A stretch of DNA of 64,000 bases from Thermohahella caldifontis (GTDB lineage Bacteria > Pseudomonadota > Gammaproteobacteria > Pseudomonadales > Oleiphilaceae): the NCBI RefSeq assembly GCF_041153465.1, contig NZ_CP154858.1:2356001-2420000 (forward strand). The letters are read 5' to 3'. Made by a program: the position numbers and the translations under genes. Below the pieces are notes generated by a model that was not told the DNA's origin, searched no databases, and was given only the letters and a program-made list of their open reading frames with translations. The stretch's first letter is position 1, and every line of letters starts with the position of its first letter. This document shows, in pieces, positions 16,060-24,987 of the stretch.

Positions 16060-16698
16060 ATGGCCGCACATCTCAGTCAGCCCCGCCCCCTGCTGTACGG
16101 GTACCCTGCTTTTCTGCTCATTACGGTCGCCGTTCTGCCATGCGTGTATTTTCTCAGGCGTGAGGACCTGTGGAGATTCGCAGAGTTCATCGGTGTATTC
16201 TATATCTCCCCGACCTTCGTTCTTTCCGTGATCATCCTTTCGCTGGCCTACGCTCTGACGTCCACCCTGTTCGAACGCACACGCGATCCGGGCCGGAGCA
16301 TCCTTTCTGGCTGCGGTCTGTGTATCGCGCTGTATGCCATGACAGGTTTGGTCAACCCCGATCTGGTCAGTGTGTTCAATATTGCGGGCACCCTGAGTTT
16401 TCTCGTCGGCATCACCTGGGTCCTGTTCAACCGGCTGGAGACGCCTGATGCCCATCCGTGCGATGACGCAATCCTGCCGACGGGTGAGCGGATGTCCCTG
16501 CTGATGCTGATCCGGGAGCGTGCACGGGAAGAAGGGCTGGGGGCGTATCGTTTGAGCCAGTTGTCCGAGTCGGAGACGCTGGAGCAGCTCATGAACCGGA
16601 CATCGTCCGGGCTGACGCGCAGTCTTGCCCGGCTGGCACTGGATGACACCGGAACGCCTGCAACCGGATACCGCAGCACATCAGGGAGGTTTGCGTGA
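16060..16698 (+). CDS. Small polytopic membrane protein of unknown function
   Basis: The start at 16060 follows AAGGAAGGAG, giving 212 residues; ATGs at 15970 and 16030 lack such sites. Four hydrophobic segments (about 14-32, 45-68, 80-98 and 105-125) are followed by a soluble tail (about 135-212) with a helical ERAREEGLGAYRLSQLSESETLEQLM stretch. No enzyme motif is seen. The next gene overlaps its stop (ATGA) and has the same plan, several N-terminal membrane helices and a charged C-terminal tail, so the pair may form a heteromeric complex. Function unknown. Confidence 0.72.
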   Translation: MAAHLSQPRPLLYGYPAFLLITVAVLPCVYFLRREDLWRFAEFIGVFYISPTFVLSVIILSLAYALTSTLFERTRDPGRSILSGCGLCIALYAMTGLVNPDLVSVFNIAGTLSFLVGITWVLFNRLETPDAHPCDDAILPTGERMSLLMLIRERAREEGLGAYRLSQLSESETLEQLMNRTSSGLTRSLARLALDDTGTPATGYRSTSGRFA

Positions 16699-17390
16699 TG
16701 CCAGTGAGCCAGCCTGTCCCGGCAACCCGACTGTATCTCCGCGCCATGATGGGATTTCATCTCTGGTGCTGGCTGTTCTCGGTGCCTCTGTATTTGCTCG
16801 GAGGCGAACACGAGGGGCCCTTGGTCCCCATCATCTTTTACCCCATGTCCATACTCTCGGGGTTCATGGGCTATCCGGATTCGCTCGTCATTTTCCTGTG
16901 CGTCACGTCAGCCTTTGCCGTTGCCCTGTATGTCCATCACAAACGACGCCGGATCTACATTGCGGTCATGGCCGGTGCGGCACTGCTGGGACTGATATTC
17001 CTGCTCGGCTACCTGGTCGGCGGAGATGCTCCCCTGCCCCGTATCCGGCCTCTGAAGTCAACCACCGGCTTTGTCGCCTTCCTGTATCTGCTTGCCGCGC
17101 CCCCGGCGCTGCTGAGACATGCAAAAACATTACAGGCCCAAGCGACCCGGGAAAAACCGCAAGCGACCGATTTCCATCCTTACGGGACCGGCCCGCAAGG
17201 TCAGCGGGACAGGCAGGCCCATCTTGAAATCATTGCCGGTCGCCTGCAAAAAGAGGGCCTCGCGGCGGATGTCGGGGATGTCAATGATCTGATTCCCGAT
17301 CTGGCGTCTTACGCGCGCCGGACCACGTCTCCACTGACACACAGACTGATCCGCATGCTTTCCGCCAGCAACACCAGCCCCCCGGAGTGA
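16698..17390 (+). CDS. Small polytopic membrane protein, partner of the preceding gene
   Basis: The ATG at 16698 lies eight bases after AGGGAGG and overlaps the previous stop; a GTG one codon earlier is possible. The 230-residue product has four hydrophobic segments (about 16-33, 48-66, 80-104 and 116-134) and a C-terminal cytoplasmic-like tail (about 140-230) with HLEIIAGRLQKEGLAADVGDVNDLI. Layout and size resemble the upstream gene and the coupling implies a joint role. I do not recognise the family. Confidence 0.7.
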   Translation: MPVSQPVPATRLYLRAMMGFHLWCWLFSVPLYLLGGEHEGPLVPIIFYPMSILSGFMGYPDSLVIFLCVTSAFAVALYVHHKRRRIYIAVMAGAALLGLIFLLGYLVGGDAPLPRIRPLKSTTGFVAFLYLLAAPPALLRHAKTLQAQATREKPQATDFHPYGTGPQGQRDRQAHLEIIAGRLQKEGLAADVGDVNDLIPDLASYARRTTSPLTHRLIRMLSASNTSPPE

Positions 17391-17450
17391 CACCATTTCA
17401 TGCTCACCCGTCCAGGACGGACATGACCCAACAGACAGGGAGAAAACATC

Positions 17451-17996
17451 ATGGCACCTCAGGACTATCGCCGTTCCGCCCATGAGCAAGACCGGGAAAG
17501 ACGGATCAGCCGGATCCCGTTCAGAATACCTTCCGCAGTCCTGTTCACGGCCTGGCTGAGTGTGATCGCGCTGGCACTGGGACCTGCGCCTGCATCAGCC
17601 GAGGGCAGCTGGTATGGCAACCCCTGTACAGCCAGGCTCGCCTACACAGACTCGGGAGATTTCGTGACCTTGCCGGCACGAACTGCCGGCTGCATCGTGA
17701 GCTTCCCCGTGGCACTGGTCGGATCGGTCGTCACTCTCAGCGAAATGGGTGGCTACTTCCTGGCACTGGGCGCCGCCACAGGCACGCAGTACGTTGTCGG
17801 GTTTCCGCTCTATCTGATGGAGGAGGCGGCCATTCGCATCAAGTCGCCGACCCAGACGCTGGAAACGCCGGAGGAATACTTCGAGCGCACGCGAAAAACT
17901 CAGCAGGCTCCTGCTCAGGAACCCGCTGAGGTGTCGCACGGGGGGAACGGAATAGCCGGGACATCATTGAGCAGGATGCCGGCGCCCCGGGACTGA
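17451..17996 (+). CDS. Exported or membrane protein of unknown function
   Basis: A 181-residue protein with GGGAG before the start. A basic N-terminus leads into a hydrophobic segment (about 29-49) ending in ASAEGS, which looks like a signal peptide. Two Gly-rich hydrophobic stretches follow (VSFPVALVGSVVTLSEMGGYFLALGAATG), with two cysteines flanking the first region. The tail (about 130-181) is hydrophilic and Gln/Pro-rich. It is in line with the two membrane protein genes upstream. Its last 82 bases overlap the end of the convergent gene at 17915. Confidence 0.62.
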   Translation: MAPQDYRRSAHEQDRERRISRIPFRIPSAVLFTAWLSVIALALGPAPASAEGSWYGNPCTARLAYTDSGDFVTLPARTAGCIVSFPVALVGSVVTLSEMGGYFLALGAATGTQYVVGFPLYLMEEAAIRIKSPTQTLETPEEYFERTRKTQQAPAQEPAEVSHGGNGIAGTSLSRMPAPRD

Positions 17997-18619
17997 CAGC
18001 GGGAACCAAGGCTGTCCATCCAAGGGCCGTTACCCACCAGCGCAAGCTGAATGGCCACCAGGCGGTGACAAAGGTTCTGAACGCTGTCGTCCTGTGCAAT
18101 GTACATCACGGCATTGTGACTGCACAGACCGATAGATTCGAGCAGATGCCGTGTCATGGCCAGTGACGTACCGGCGTCGGCTTCAATTTGTCCGATATCC
18201 CGTAGCATCTGCCGGGTGAGGTCCGCCACAGCATCAAACCGGGCCTGTGTCAGAGCATGGCGTGCCCGCTTCCGGTAGGTTGTCAGACGCCGGAGCGCGG
18301 ATCGGCGAACGGCCCCGGTGAGCGGCCGCACCGCCGGCGGCGGCGTGGTCTGATCCGGCACATCCATGGGTACAAAATCCCGTTGCACCACGCCAATGCC
18401 CCGCCTGTTGAACGGCAGTGCCCTGCGGTCAAAGTAACGTGCCAGCGGCAGACACAGATATTCAGACGCAATCAGCCACCAGGAGAGCAACCGTGCCTGC
18501 CATCCGGCAACCCGTGCATACCAGGCGGCACGGGCACGGTTGATGCGGATGGCATCGCGGAGATGCCGTTCAAACTCACCCACGGACCACCCTCCCAGCG
18601 CAGCGGCAGGCACAGGCAT
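17915..18619 (-). CDS. Protein of unknown function
   Basis: A 234-residue product, helical by composition, with a hydrophobic segment around residues 43-60 (LLSWWLIASEYLCLPLARYF) that may anchor it. A basic central stretch (RRSALRRLTTYRKRARHALTQARF) and a helical C-terminal half follow. No family is recognised. It overlaps the upstream metallo-beta-lactamase gene by 44 bases, so the two are probably cotranscribed. GGAGG touches the ATG at 18619 with no spacer; a GTG at 18613 is better placed and may be the real start. The 3' end overlaps the convergent gene at 17451-17996. Confidence 0.6.
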   Translation of the reverse strand: MPVPAAALGGWSVGEFERHLRDAIRINRARAAWYARVAGWQARLLSWWLIASEYLCLPLARYFDRRALPFNRRGIGVVQRDFVPMDVPDQTTPPPAVRPLTGAVRRSALRRLTTYRKRARHALTQARFDAVADLTRQMLRDIGQIEADAGTSLAMTRHLLESIGLCSHNAVMYIAQDDSVQNLCHRLVAIQLALVGNGPWMDSLGSRCQSRGAGILLNDVPAIPFPPCDTSAGS

Positions 18620-19433
18620 CCTCCGGGTCGTGGCTGCAGATCAGCCGGATTTCCGGGTGCCGGGCATGCAGCTCGCGCACACGCATGAGGTTGTGCTTGC
18701 GCTGGGCACGGCTGGTTTCGAACAGGCTTTCCACGGCGGCAATACCCACGGGTGCCCAGGCGTCATCCGAGAGCTCGCGGCGGTTGAACCAGGCATCCCC
18801 CCCGTGCAGCAGCCAGCCATCTGTGGTGTTGACGGCAATGCCGGCGTGGCCGCGGCTGTGACCCGGCAGGGGGATCATGAGAAGGTCCTCCACCCCGGGT
18901 ACCGGTGCCCGCACGGCCTCGAACCCGAACCAGCGCTCCCCTTCAGGCCGGTGGCAGTGCCATATCGGGTCGTGCTGCCAGTCGGCGGGGTTGTAGCGCT
19001 TGCGTTCCATCAGCGTCATGGGGTGCATGGCCGCAATGTACTCGTCTTCCATCACATGCACCCGGGCAAGGGGGAAGTCCTTGAGGCCGCCGGCATGATC
19101 GGGGTCGAGATGGGTGAGCAGGATGTGCCGCACGTCTTCCGGTGCGTAACCGAAGCTGCGGACCAGCTCCAGGGCGGTGTCCGCGTCGTCCTGTTCGGCC
19201 CCCAGCATCCGGCGCTCAAGGCGGGTGGCCAGGGTGGGGTGACACAGATCGCGGTGACCGAGCCCGGTATCCACCAGCACCAGCCCTCCGGACGTTTCCA
19301 GCAGCAGGCAATGGCAGGCCAGCCGGCCGCGGCGCAGCCAGCGCGACGGGCTCAGCCACCCCTGCCCTTCCATGAGGGGGGACGGCAGGCCACAGAAGGT
19401 GGCGGTGTTGAGATGATGACAGACGAGCGCCAT
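18576..19433 (-). CDS. Metallo-beta-lactamase-fold hydrolase
   Basis: The start at 19433 follows GGGGAGG and gives 285 residues; longer in-frame starts have no such site. The MBL signature is clear: LVDTGLGH on the first strand pair, THLDPDHAGG (HxxDH metal site), GHSRGHAG and LLHGGDAWF supplying the later histidine and aspartate ligands. These are binuclear zinc hydrolases close to the lactonase and glyoxalase II-like branches. There is no signal peptide, so it is cytoplasmic. The substrate cannot be deduced; a lactone or thioester is usual. Its 3' end overlaps the unknown gene downstream. Confidence 0.85.
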   Translation of the reverse strand: MALVCHHLNTATFCGLPSPLMEGQGWLSPSRWLRRGRLACHCLLLETSGGLVLVDTGLGHRDLCHPTLATRLERRMLGAEQDDADTALELVRSFGYAPEDVRHILLTHLDPDHAGGLKDFPLARVHVMEDEYIAAMHPMTLMERKRYNPADWQHDPIWHCHRPEGERWFGFEAVRAPVPGVEDLLMIPLPGHSRGHAGIAVNTTDGWLLHGGDAWFNRRELSDDAWAPVGIAAVESLFETSRAQRKHNLMRVRELHARHPEIRLICSHDPEDACACRCAGRVVRG

Positions 19434-19558
19434 GGGAAAACCTCCCCGATTGCAGATGGCGGGCAGCATACCCGCCGTTGGCACACAGGGCTGCCAAGCC
19501 CGTCTCATTTTGTGTACAGATGCGCCATTTTAGCCGGAATCACCGTGTCAGGCAGCGC

Positions 19559-20620
19559 TCAGAGCGCCACGCGGATTCGCCAGAGGCTGCCATCCGGCGC
19601 CCGCAGTGCGCCTTCGGGCGGGATGTACTCCTCATCGGACAGTGCTCCATCGCCATCCAGATCCACATAAAGACCATCGTCGGTGAAGTTGCCGTCATGG
19701 CCGCCCGGCTTCTCGGAGACCACCAGCTTCACGGGCGTGTCCAGTCCCGGCAGTCGCACGGCAGATTCGATCTCGGTGGTGGGATAGTAAAACAAGGTGG
19801 GCTGACCGTTCTGTTCGCGCACCCAGGCCCAGAAGGTGTATTTCTGGTTGATGGGATGGGCCGCTCTGAGCCGTTCATCCGGCATGGGCGTGACCACCGT
19901 GACCGCCAGCTTGCCCGGGGCCCGTCCCCGGAAAACGGCACCGGGATCACCGAAGAGGCCGTCAGCGTTGGCATCCCACCAGAGCCAGGGCGGCGAGGCG
20001 GAACGCCAGCCGGTGACCGCCACGCAGTGGGGCTGCCCCGCCAGAGAAAGCTCGCCATAGTAAACCTGATCACCCTGATTGCCGGGATACTTGCCCCGTT
20101 CCAGGCGACACCGGGCATGGCGTGTCATCAGGGGAACCCGCCGCTGGGCAGCCCCCAGTTTCCAGGGCCGGACAGACCAGCGGCTGACGGAGATCACGCG
20201 CAGTGCCTGCCCTTCCGGTGCTTCCGGCACGGCGGCCCAGCCGGTGGGGTGCGCCTCGGCAACCGGTGCAGGTTCGGGTCTGGCCGCGAGCGGGGCACTT
20301 CGTGTCATCGGGGGCGCTTGTGTCGGGGGAGGATGGGCGGACGGGGCCGATGCGGCCACCGGTTGATCTGCGCCGGGATTGTGCGCCGGTTCGCCGGGAG
20401 CGGCCTGTCCGGCCAGCTCGGTCAGTGAGGCCAGTCCCTGACTGACAAACTGCTCCACTTCCCCCCAAGGCACCAGCACGCCTGCGCCCAGAATGACCGC
20501 ACCAATCCACACCACAGCCGGCAGCCGGCGACTCCCCGGTTCCATGCGCTGCACGGGGTTCAGGTTGGCTGAACCGGTGTGGTCACGTTCTTCGCGGGAT
20601 AACTTGGGTGGTTTGATCAT
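19559..20620 (-). CDS. Membrane-anchored protein of unknown function with DxDxDG motifs
   Basis: A 353-residue protein. A short cytoplasmic N-terminus is followed by one membrane helix (about 33-50, AVVWIGAVILGAGVLV), a long Pro/Ala-rich linker (about 70-125) and a periplasmic domain. That domain has WWDANADGLFGDPG and YVDLDGDGALSDEEY, calcium-binding EF-hand-like loops. No catalytic motif is evident and I do not recognise the family. GGAGG lies upstream of the start at some distance. It is on the same strand as the small membrane gene upstream, 84 bases away. Confidence 0.7.
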   Translation of the reverse strand: MIKPPKLSREERDHTGSANLNPVQRMEPGSRRLPAVVWIGAVILGAGVLVPWGEVEQFVSQGLASLTELAGQAAPGEPAHNPGADQPVAASAPSAHPPPTQAPPMTRSAPLAARPEPAPVAEAHPTGWAAVPEAPEGQALRVISVSRWSVRPWKLGAAQRRVPLMTRHARCRLERGKYPGNQGDQVYYGELSLAGQPHCVAVTGWRSASPPWLWWDANADGLFGDPGAVFRGRAPGKLAVTVVTPMPDERLRAAHPINQKYTFWAWVREQNGQPTLFYYPTTEIESAVRLPGLDTPVKLVVSEKPGGHDGNFTDDGLYVDLDGDGALSDEEYIPPEGALRAPDGSLWRIRVAL

Positions 20621-20704
20621 GGTGAGGGTGACCTCCGGGACACTTACACGGAGTATAGACGCCCGACGGGCAATCTGCCCGCCACATCATGGGGCTCACA
20701 ACCG

Positions 20705-21106
20705 CTATGCCTCAGCCAGTGCCCAGATGTAAACCACCAACAGCACCAGGGGAATCGTGTAAAGGGTGCTCATCAGCAGACAGAACACCCGCGGCGACAA
20801 CCAGTACCAATCATAGCTTCTGTGGCGCCCGACTCCTCTGCAGGCTATCCTGAGCGCAATGTAATTCAGCACTGACCAGCCCACCAACATACCGGTCAGG
20901 GTCTCTTGGGTGACGGGCAGGAACCCGCCTGTTTGACCGTCGAGCACCAGGATCACCACGATCAGCGCCATGGCCGGTACCAACGCTGCCATCGCCATGC
21001 GCAACAGAATGATCCGTGCCTCCGGCAGGCTTGCCCTGAAGTTCAGGCAAGCCGCCAGACTGCTTGTCAATGCTATCGTCAGGTAAACCAGAGTGAAGAA
21101 GCGCAT
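20705..21106 (-). CDS. Small four-helix membrane protein of unknown function
   Basis: A 133-residue protein with four hydrophobic segments (about 3-22, 35-56, 67-85 and 108-130). No motif is recognised. The start lacks a clear ribosome binding site. TATAGT lies 10 bases before the ATG on the coding strand, so a leaderless or very short-leader transcript is possible. Flanked by the lipase gene upstream, which has its own terminator. Confidence 0.62.
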   Translation of the reverse strand: MRFFTLVYLTIALTSSLAACLNFRASLPEARIILLRMAMAALVPAMALIVVILVLDGQTGGFLPVTQETLTGMLVGWSVLNYIALRIACRGVGRHRSYDWYWLSPRVFCLLMSTLYTIPLVLLVVYIWALAEA

Positions 21107-21181
21107 CGCCGCAGACTATACAACCTTTCACACGGCGCCGGAATGGCCTGGGATCACAGATCCGCTTTCCGGAGACAAACG

Positions 21182-21208
21182 AAAACCGGCGCCTGAATCA
21201 GACGCCGG
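21182..21208 (-). terminator. Intrinsic terminator of the lipase gene
   Basis: On the minus strand CCGGCG, an 11-base loop and CGCCGG are followed by TTTT. It lies 25 bases after the lipase stop. Confidence 0.7.
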
Positions 21209-21233
21209 ACGCTTCCAAAGGGGTTGAGCCGGC

Positions 21234-22349
21234 TCAGTCGCCCCGGTCGGCGAGGTAATCGGTGATGGCGGCGTAGAATTCCATTTCGTCAAAGGTGTCC
21301 GGGCCCACGCCGATAACGTCCAGATGATCCTGTTCAAGGACATACTTGAGAGAGGTCATCTGGGTCGAATCGGGCCGGTTGAGGTCAGTCACCCGCCCCA
21401 GATCGGTGCGCTCATAGGCATAGTCCAGACAGCCCCAGCATTCCACATATTCCATGCGGTTGCCCTGCTGCTGGCTGTTGATGCCCACCAGGCCATCATC
21501 GTCCCGGTCGCTGGCCTTGCCGTCACCGCTGCCGGCGGCTCCGTCGTTGTCACAGTCATCCACGCAGTATCCGTCACCATCAATATCGTAGATGCCGTTG
21601 GAAAGCAGCCACAGGGCCGGGTTGACGCCGGAGCCGTTCTGGGCCGTCATGAAGGACACGGCATGCTGAATGTTGCTGCCCTCTGCCGGGTATTTCTGGT
21701 TGAAGGCCTTCATGCCGGTGGTTTGCCCGTCATTGGGGTCATAGTCGTTGTAGACGAGCTGCTTGAGGGAGGCGACCGCATCATTGCCGGAACCGTACAC
21801 CACGTCTCCGTAGAAGTTGCCGAGGACGCTGACCAGCTGGTTCAGTGCATAGTGATCCAGCACGTACTTGGCCACCGGGGAGCCCCGATGCGGCGAGGAG
21901 ATGGAGACATGGGTGCGGACGACCTTGTAGCCCTTGCGTGCCCGCAGTTCCGCGGCCGCCTTGCGGGTATCGATGCCGCCCTGGGAGTGGGAAATCACGT
22001 TGACCTGAGTGGCGCCGGAGGTGGCCAGGTAGCTTTCGATATTGTTGGCCAGTTGCCAGCCGCGGTACTCGGAGTTGTGCAGGGGCTGCACGGCCGAGAC
22101 ATAGCTCTGCTGAGAGGTGCTGATATCCCAGTTGCAGTTGCTTTCCAGGAACTTGTCACAGGGATCGAGCACGAAGGTGCCGTAGTCGTTTCCCCAATAG
22201 TCGTAACCGAGAATGTTGTCGAACCCGGCCATGCCATGTGCGAACACGATGGGATAGCGGGTCTTGTTGGCGTCGCGCGCGGCAGCCGGCAGGGCCGCAA
22301 GGACACACAGGCTGGTGACCGCCGCCAGGCGGAGGATGGATCTCTGCAT
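21234..22349 (-). CDS. lip: Secreted triacylglycerol lipase, family I
   Basis: A 371-residue precursor with signal peptide (cleavage after AAA, about residue 24). YPIVFAHGMAGFDNILGYDYW matches the oxyanion region of Pseudomonas and Burkholderia family I lipases. Ser122 lies in SHSQG, where the family usually has GHSHG or GHSQG. The catalytic Asp is in DDGLVG and the His in EQDHLDVIG, so the triad is complete. Just before that Asp is an Asp/Gly-rich insert (DIDGDGYCVDDCDNDG onward) like thrombospondin type 3 calcium repeats, absent from the classic enzymes. Such lipases leave by type II secretion after folding on a membrane foldase, which is encoded by the divergent gene at 22510. Confidence 0.92.
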   Translation of the reverse strand: MQRSILRLAAVTSLCVLAALPAAARDANKTRYPIVFAHGMAGFDNILGYDYWGNDYGTFVLDPCDKFLESNCNWDISTSQQSYVSAVQPLHNSEYRGWQLANNIESYLATSGATQVNVISHSQGGIDTRKAAAELRARKGYKVVRTHVSISSPHRGSPVAKYVLDHYALNQLVSVLGNFYGDVVYGSGNDAVASLKQLVYNDYDPNDGQTTGMKAFNQKYPAEGSNIQHAVSFMTAQNGSGVNPALWLLSNGIYDIDGDGYCVDDCDNDGAAGSGDGKASDRDDDGLVGINSQQQGNRMEYVECWGCLDYAYERTDLGRVTDLNRPDSTQMTSLKYVLEQDHLDVIGVGPDTFDEMEFYAAITDYLADRGD

Positions 22350-22509
22350 GACTGTAACCTCTTTTGTTTTTGTTGTTCAGGCTGAAAGGTGTGACCCCAT
22401 CACTTCTCATTATGAGAACTCCGTCCCAAAAAAACGTGACATACCTCTCAATTTATTCAAAATCTGTTTAAAATCTCGACAAAACAACAACAAACCCGGT
22501 TGAGAGCCC

Positions 22510-23538
22510 ATGAAACGCACGGTCTGGTTACCCGCATCCCTGCTTCTTCTTGTCCTGCTGCTGGCGCTGGCCTTCTGGCGCCCGTCGGCAACGGTGGTCG
22601 CCACGGGGACGCCCGAGGTCTCACCCGGGGCCGCGCCCCTTTCGTCGTCCGTCCCGCCGGCATCCTCCATCCCGGATCTGTCGGGCAAACTTGACCCCGC
22701 GGCCCTGCAGGCCTTCATTTCCGGCTGGCGCGAGCGCTTTGCGGCCCGCCTGGACCATCCTGTGGGCCAGGTGCGTGCACTGGAGGCGCTGATGCGCTGG
22801 CTGCAGTCTGTCTATGGTGAGGACTGGCTGGCCCATGCGCGGGAGTGGCTGATGCAGCTGGCACCGGATCGGGTGGACGCGCTGATGGCGCGGCTGGAAC
22901 AGTTGGTGGCCTGGCAGGACTGGCTGAAGGCTGAGCGCGATACGCTGGCGACCCTCTCCAAGGCGGAACGACGGGCACGTCTCTGGGCTCAGCGTGAAGC
23001 CATCTTTGGCGACGATGCCCGGGTGATCTGGGAGAATCAGTGGCGCAGCGAGCAACTGGACGACCAGCTCTCGGCCATCACTCAGCAACCCCTGCCACTG
23101 AGCGCCCGGGTGGATGCCTGGCGCCGGGCCATTGACGAGGTGTACGGCGATGAGGCGGAAGCCGTACGCCAGCGCCATGCCCAGGAGCTGACCGACCGCT
23201 TCCTCAATCAGGATGCGGTGCAGCAGGATCTGCAGACCCTGCCGGCCACGGCGCGTTACCAGGTCCTGCGCGGCCTGCGTGCCGCCATGGGCATGGACGA
23301 GGCGGCGCTGGAGCGCTGGGAGGCCCTGGACAAGGTGCGTGACGAGCGGGCAGCCAAGGGCCAGGCCTACATGGCCGAACGGGAGCGCCTGGTGAAGGCC
23401 CTCTCCGGCCCGGCACTGGAAACCGCGCTGGATGATCTCCGGCGGCGCTACTTCGGGCCCCAGGCCGGGGTGATTGCAAGCGAGGAGGCCAGCGGATTCT
23501 TCCGTTTCCGCGAGCCCCGGCGCTACGGCATCAACTGA
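22510..23538 (+). CDS. lif: Lipase-specific foldase (lipase chaperone)
   Basis: A 342-residue protein with one N-terminal membrane helix (about 6-24), a Pro/Ser-rich linker (about 30-57) and a long, Arg/Glu-rich helical domain, the Lif/LimA layout. Helical segments match the family: AERRARLWAQREAIFGDDARVIWENQW corresponds to the R..IF..EA..F...E region, and MDEAALERWEALDKVRDERAAKG to the last mini-domain. The canonical RxxFDY motif near the start of mini-domain 1 is not recognisable. The foldase stays in the inner membrane and folds the lipase in the periplasm. Here it is divergent from the lipase, with 160 bases between, whereas lip and lif are usually one operon. Confidence 0.8.
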   Translation: MKRTVWLPASLLLLVLLLALAFWRPSATVVATGTPEVSPGAAPLSSSVPPASSIPDLSGKLDPAALQAFISGWRERFAARLDHPVGQVRALEALMRWLQSVYGEDWLAHAREWLMQLAPDRVDALMARLEQLVAWQDWLKAERDTLATLSKAERRARLWAQREAIFGDDARVIWENQWRSEQLDDQLSAITQQPLPLSARVDAWRRAIDEVYGDEAEAVRQRHAQELTDRFLNQDAVQQDLQTLPATARYQVLRGLRAAMGMDEAALERWEALDKVRDERAAKGQAYMAERERLVKALSGPALETALDDLRRRYFGPQAGVIASEEASGFFRFREPRRYGIN

Positions 23539-24973
23539 GACCCTGCTGCGGCTCGCGCACCACCAGCAGGCGGATTTCGGTCATGTCTTCCATGGCGTAG
23601 CGGATGCCCTCGCGACCCAGACCCGAGTCCTTGACGCCGCCGTAGGGCATGTGGTCCACGCGCCATGAGGGCACGTCACCGATCACCACGCCGCCCACTT
23701 CCAGCACGTCCCAGGCCCGGTACATCTTGTACAGGTCGCGGGTGAAGATGCCGGCCTGCAGACCGAAAACGCTGTCGTTGACCCGGGCCAGCACTTCGTC
23801 GAAGTCGGAGAAGCGATCCATCACGGCCACGGGGCCGAAGGCTTCCTTGTCCACCAGGGCGCATCCTTTGGGCACGCCTTCCAGCAGGGTCGCTTCGAGC
23901 ATGGCGCCCTCGCGCTTGCCGCCACAGAGCAGCGTGCCGCCAGCATCCACCGCTTCGGCAATCCATTGCTCCAGACGTGCCGCTTCGCTTTGTGCAATCA
24001 TGGGACCGATGAAGGTGTCCTCGTCATGGGGATTGCCCATCCTGAGCGCGCGGGTGGCCGCCACCAGCTTTTCGCGGAAGCGATCATAAATCCGTTCGTG
24101 TGCATAGATGCGTTGCACGGAGATGCAGCTCTGGCCACTCTGGTAGAAGGCGCCGATGATGATGCGGTTGACCGCGTCGTCGATATCCGCGTCTTCATCC
24201 ACCACACAGGCGGCGTTGCCGCCCAGCTCCAGCACCACTTTCTTCTTGCCGGCGCGGGCCTTGAGATCCCAGCCCACTTCGGGCGAGCCGGTGAAGCTGA
24301 GCAGCTTGAGGCGTTCGTCGGTGGTGAACAGGTCGGCGCCGTCGCGCTTGCAGGGCAGGATGGAGAACGCCCCTTCCGGCAGGTCGGTCTCTGCCAGCAC
24401 CTCGCCGATGATGAGCGCGCCTATGGGGGTGCGGCTGGCCGGCTTGAGCACGAAAGGACACCCCACCGCCAGCGCCGGTGCCACCTTGTGTGCGGCCAGG
24501 TTGAGGGGAAAGTTGAACGGTGAAATGAAGGAGCAGGGGCCGATGGGCACGCGCCGGGTCATGCCGCGGTAGCCGGCGGCACGGGCGGAGATCTCCATGT
24601 CCAGCACCTCGCCGCCCATGCGCACGGATTCCTCGGCGGCGATGCGGAAGGTGTCGATGAGGCGGCTGACCTCGCCGCGGGCATCCTTGATGGGCTTGCC
24701 CGCCTCGATGCAGAGGGCATCCGCCAGCTCGGCCTGGCGCTGCGCAAAACGCTGCACACAGTGGTTGAGGATGGCCTGTCGCTGGTAGCTCTTCATCCGG
24801 GCCATGGCCGGTGCCGCCTTTTCGGCTGCGGCGATGGCCTGATCAATGGTGGCCGCGTCCGCCAGTGCCACACGGGTGGCCACTTCGCCGGTGTACTTGT
24901 CTGTCACCGGCAGATCCGTATTGGCCTGTACCGGCTTGTTGGCCAGGTAGTAGGGATATTCGGGTTTCAGCAT
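23531..24973 (-). CDS. NAD(P)-dependent aldehyde dehydrogenase
   Basis: A 480-residue ALDH-superfamily enzyme with AGGAGG upstream. The general base Glu is in VLELGGNA (about 247), and the nucleophilic Cys in YQSGQSCIS (about 281). The Rossmann FISPFNFPLNLAAHK and FTGSPEVGWDLK segments are typical. It oxidises an aldehyde to the acid or acyl-CoA. It lies 14 bases downstream of an AlsS-like TPP enzyme, so the pair forms an operon in which the TPP enzyme may supply or consume the aldehyde or keto acid. The last eight bases overlap the end of the convergent foldase gene. Confidence 0.92.
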   Translation of the reverse strand: MLKPEYPYYLANKPVQANTDLPVTDKYTGEVATRVALADAATIDQAIAAAEKAAPAMARMKSYQRQAILNHCVQRFAQRQAELADALCIEAGKPIKDARGEVSRLIDTFRIAAEESVRMGGEVLDMEISARAAGYRGMTRRVPIGPCSFISPFNFPLNLAAHKVAPALAVGCPFVLKPASRTPIGALIIGEVLAETDLPEGAFSILPCKRDGADLFTTDERLKLLSFTGSPEVGWDLKARAGKKKVVLELGGNAACVVDEDADIDDAVNRIIIGAFYQSGQSCISVQRIYAHERIYDRFREKLVAATRALRMGNPHDEDTFIGPMIAQSEAARLEQWIAEAVDAGGTLLCGGKREGAMLEATLLEGVPKGCALVDKEAFGPVAVMDRFSDFDEVLARVNDSVFGLQAGIFTRDLYKMYRAWDVLEVGGVVIGDVPSWRVDHMPYGGVKDSGLGREGIRYAMEDMTEIRLLVVREPQQGLS

Positions 24974-24987
24974 GGGGTGTCCTCCTC

